The notes under the pieces are model-generated. The model did no database searches, was not told the DNA's origin, and saw nothing but the letters and a program-made list of their open reading frames with translations. Shown here piece by piece: positions 41,285 through 41,893 of a stretch of DNA of 41,893 nucleotides (position 1 is the first letter of the stretch; each line of letters opens with the position of its first letter). The DNA is from Chloroflexota bacterium (lineage in GTDB: Bacteria > Chloroflexota > Anaerolineae > Aggregatilineales > Phototrophicaceae). The stretch covers positions 1 to 41,893 of the forward strand of contig RFIA01000010.1 in assembly GCA_003695675.1 (NCBI GenBank), given 5' to 3'. The position numbers were made by a program, and so were the translations under genes.

Positions 41285-41893
41285 TCATTGATTTTCTTCG
41301 AGATACGTGGTCAATGTCTTCCAACCATTCTCGATGTGAATGCGCATCCCCGCACCGGCGCGGTCGGCATCGCCATCGTCAATGGCATCCAAAATCGCTT
41401 GATGTTCATCGATGGCTTGCTGTGCCCGTCGCGGGATGACATACAACGAATCGAGCGGCGATTTCATCCATAGACCGCGAATAATGCGCAGCAGTTCCGG
41501 CATATTGGCTGTCTCGTAAATGAGGATATGGAAATTGTAATTGACTTTGCGAATCGCCTTACGTTCACCGGCTTCGAGATGATCGCAGATTGTTTGATGA
41601 TATGCGTGCAATTGCTTGATGTCCATGATGCGCAGACGCGGCACGGCAAGTTTTGTCGCCAATTCTTCAACGACAGCGCGGATGAGATAAATTTCGTGGG
41701 CATCTTCGAGATTGACTTCGGCAACGTGGACGCCTTTGTATGGACTGTGGCTGAGGACGCCCTCGGCCACGAGTTGTTTAATCGCCTCGCGAATCGGAGT
41801 CGGACTCACGTCGAAGCGTTTGGCGAGTTCTTCCTGTAGCAACCGTTCGCCCGGGCCCAAGTCTCCCGCGAGGATGATGTCTCGCAACACATC
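41285..41893 (-). CDS. GntR family (FCD) transcriptional regulator, truncated by the window edge
   Basis: At least 201 residues are visible; the N-terminus lies beyond the window. The visible part begins near the first helices of the winged HTH (LGPGERLLQEELAKRFDVSP, then TPIREAIKQL) and continues with an FCD sensor domain (about 70-195 of the visible part, with EIYLIRAVVEELA and NFHILIYETA). It converges with the enolase-superfamily gene, 20 bases apart. FCD regulators respond to small organic acids; the shared TGTATATAAT sites at 38703-38712 and 39954-39963 are plausible targets. The first in-frame ATG seen is at 41890, but the family start should lie upstream. Confidence 0.88.
   Translation of the reverse strand, partial: DVLRDIILAGDLGPGERLLQEELAKRFDVSPTPIREAIKQLVAEGVLSHSPYKGVHVAEVNLEDAHEIYLIRAVVEELATKLAVPRLRIMDIKQLHAYHQTICDHLEAGERKAIRKVNYNFHILIYETANMPELLRIIRGLWMKSPLDSLYVIPRRAQQAIDEHQAILDAIDDGDADRAGAGMRIHIENGWKTLTTYLEENQ

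Overview
This window is a gene-dense stretch (about 36 protein genes) of a free-living bacterial chromosome with mid-range GC. No rRNA, tRNA or other phylogenetic marker is present. Membrane-anchored GAF/PAS kinases, a DUF3179 protein, sugar-type ABC importers, FCD-GntR and LacI regulators, secreted di-haem cytochromes and single-domain MetE-like proteins together recall Chloroflexota (Anaerolineae-like) genomes. That placement is an inference of moderate to low confidence. No phage genes, CRISPR array or transposase was seen; mobile DNA is limited to one small MITE-like element and two palindromic intergenic repeats.

Region A (74-14087) looks like one catabolic regulon. A leftward block (SDR, HisD/HpsN-type dehydrogenase, alpha/beta hydrolase, MetE-like zinc protein, cupin, sarcosine/N-methyltryptophan oxidase-like flavoenzyme) is divergent from a rightward block (LacI regulator, double SnoaL-like protein, sugar-type ABC binding protein and two permeases, two more SnoaL-like double-domain proteins). 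A perfect 16-bp palindrome lies in the divergent promoter and a near copy sits before the first SnoaL gene, so the LacI protein probably controls both arms. The substrate is unknown; an N-methylated or otherwise decorated sugar-like compound fits the enzymes.

Region B (14304-25513) carries surface polysaccharide and signalling genes: a secreted GH8 glucanase, a membrane GT2 cellulose-synthase-like enzyme with a large extracytoplasmic SH3-like/Ig-like N-terminal region, a GT39-type membrane glycosyltransferase, a GH18 protein that has lost its catalytic residues, a DUF3179 protein, and a histidine kinase/NarL-type response regulator pair.

Region C (25859-35536) is a long rightward array joining extracytoplasmic redox genes (His-rich beta-propeller, di-haem cytochrome c, two YtkA/FixH-like proteins, a CopD-like protein, a CcdA/DsbD-like protein, a GerMN protein) to sulfur/selenium handling genes (cysteine desulfurase, DUF3343 Se/S carrier-like protein, and a YedE/YeeE transporter split into two genes). 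Three of the secreted proteins share an unusual short repeated motif. This is my best candidate for an undescribed system.

Region D (35559-41893) is a second catabolic cluster: E1 beta and alpha of a 2-oxoacid or acetoin dehydrogenase without E2/E3, a Gfo/Idh/MocA oxidoreductase, a cupin, an SDR, a mandelate racemase-family enolase-superfamily enzyme and a truncated FCD-GntR regulator at the edge. A shared 10-mer in two of its intergenic regions could be the GntR operator.
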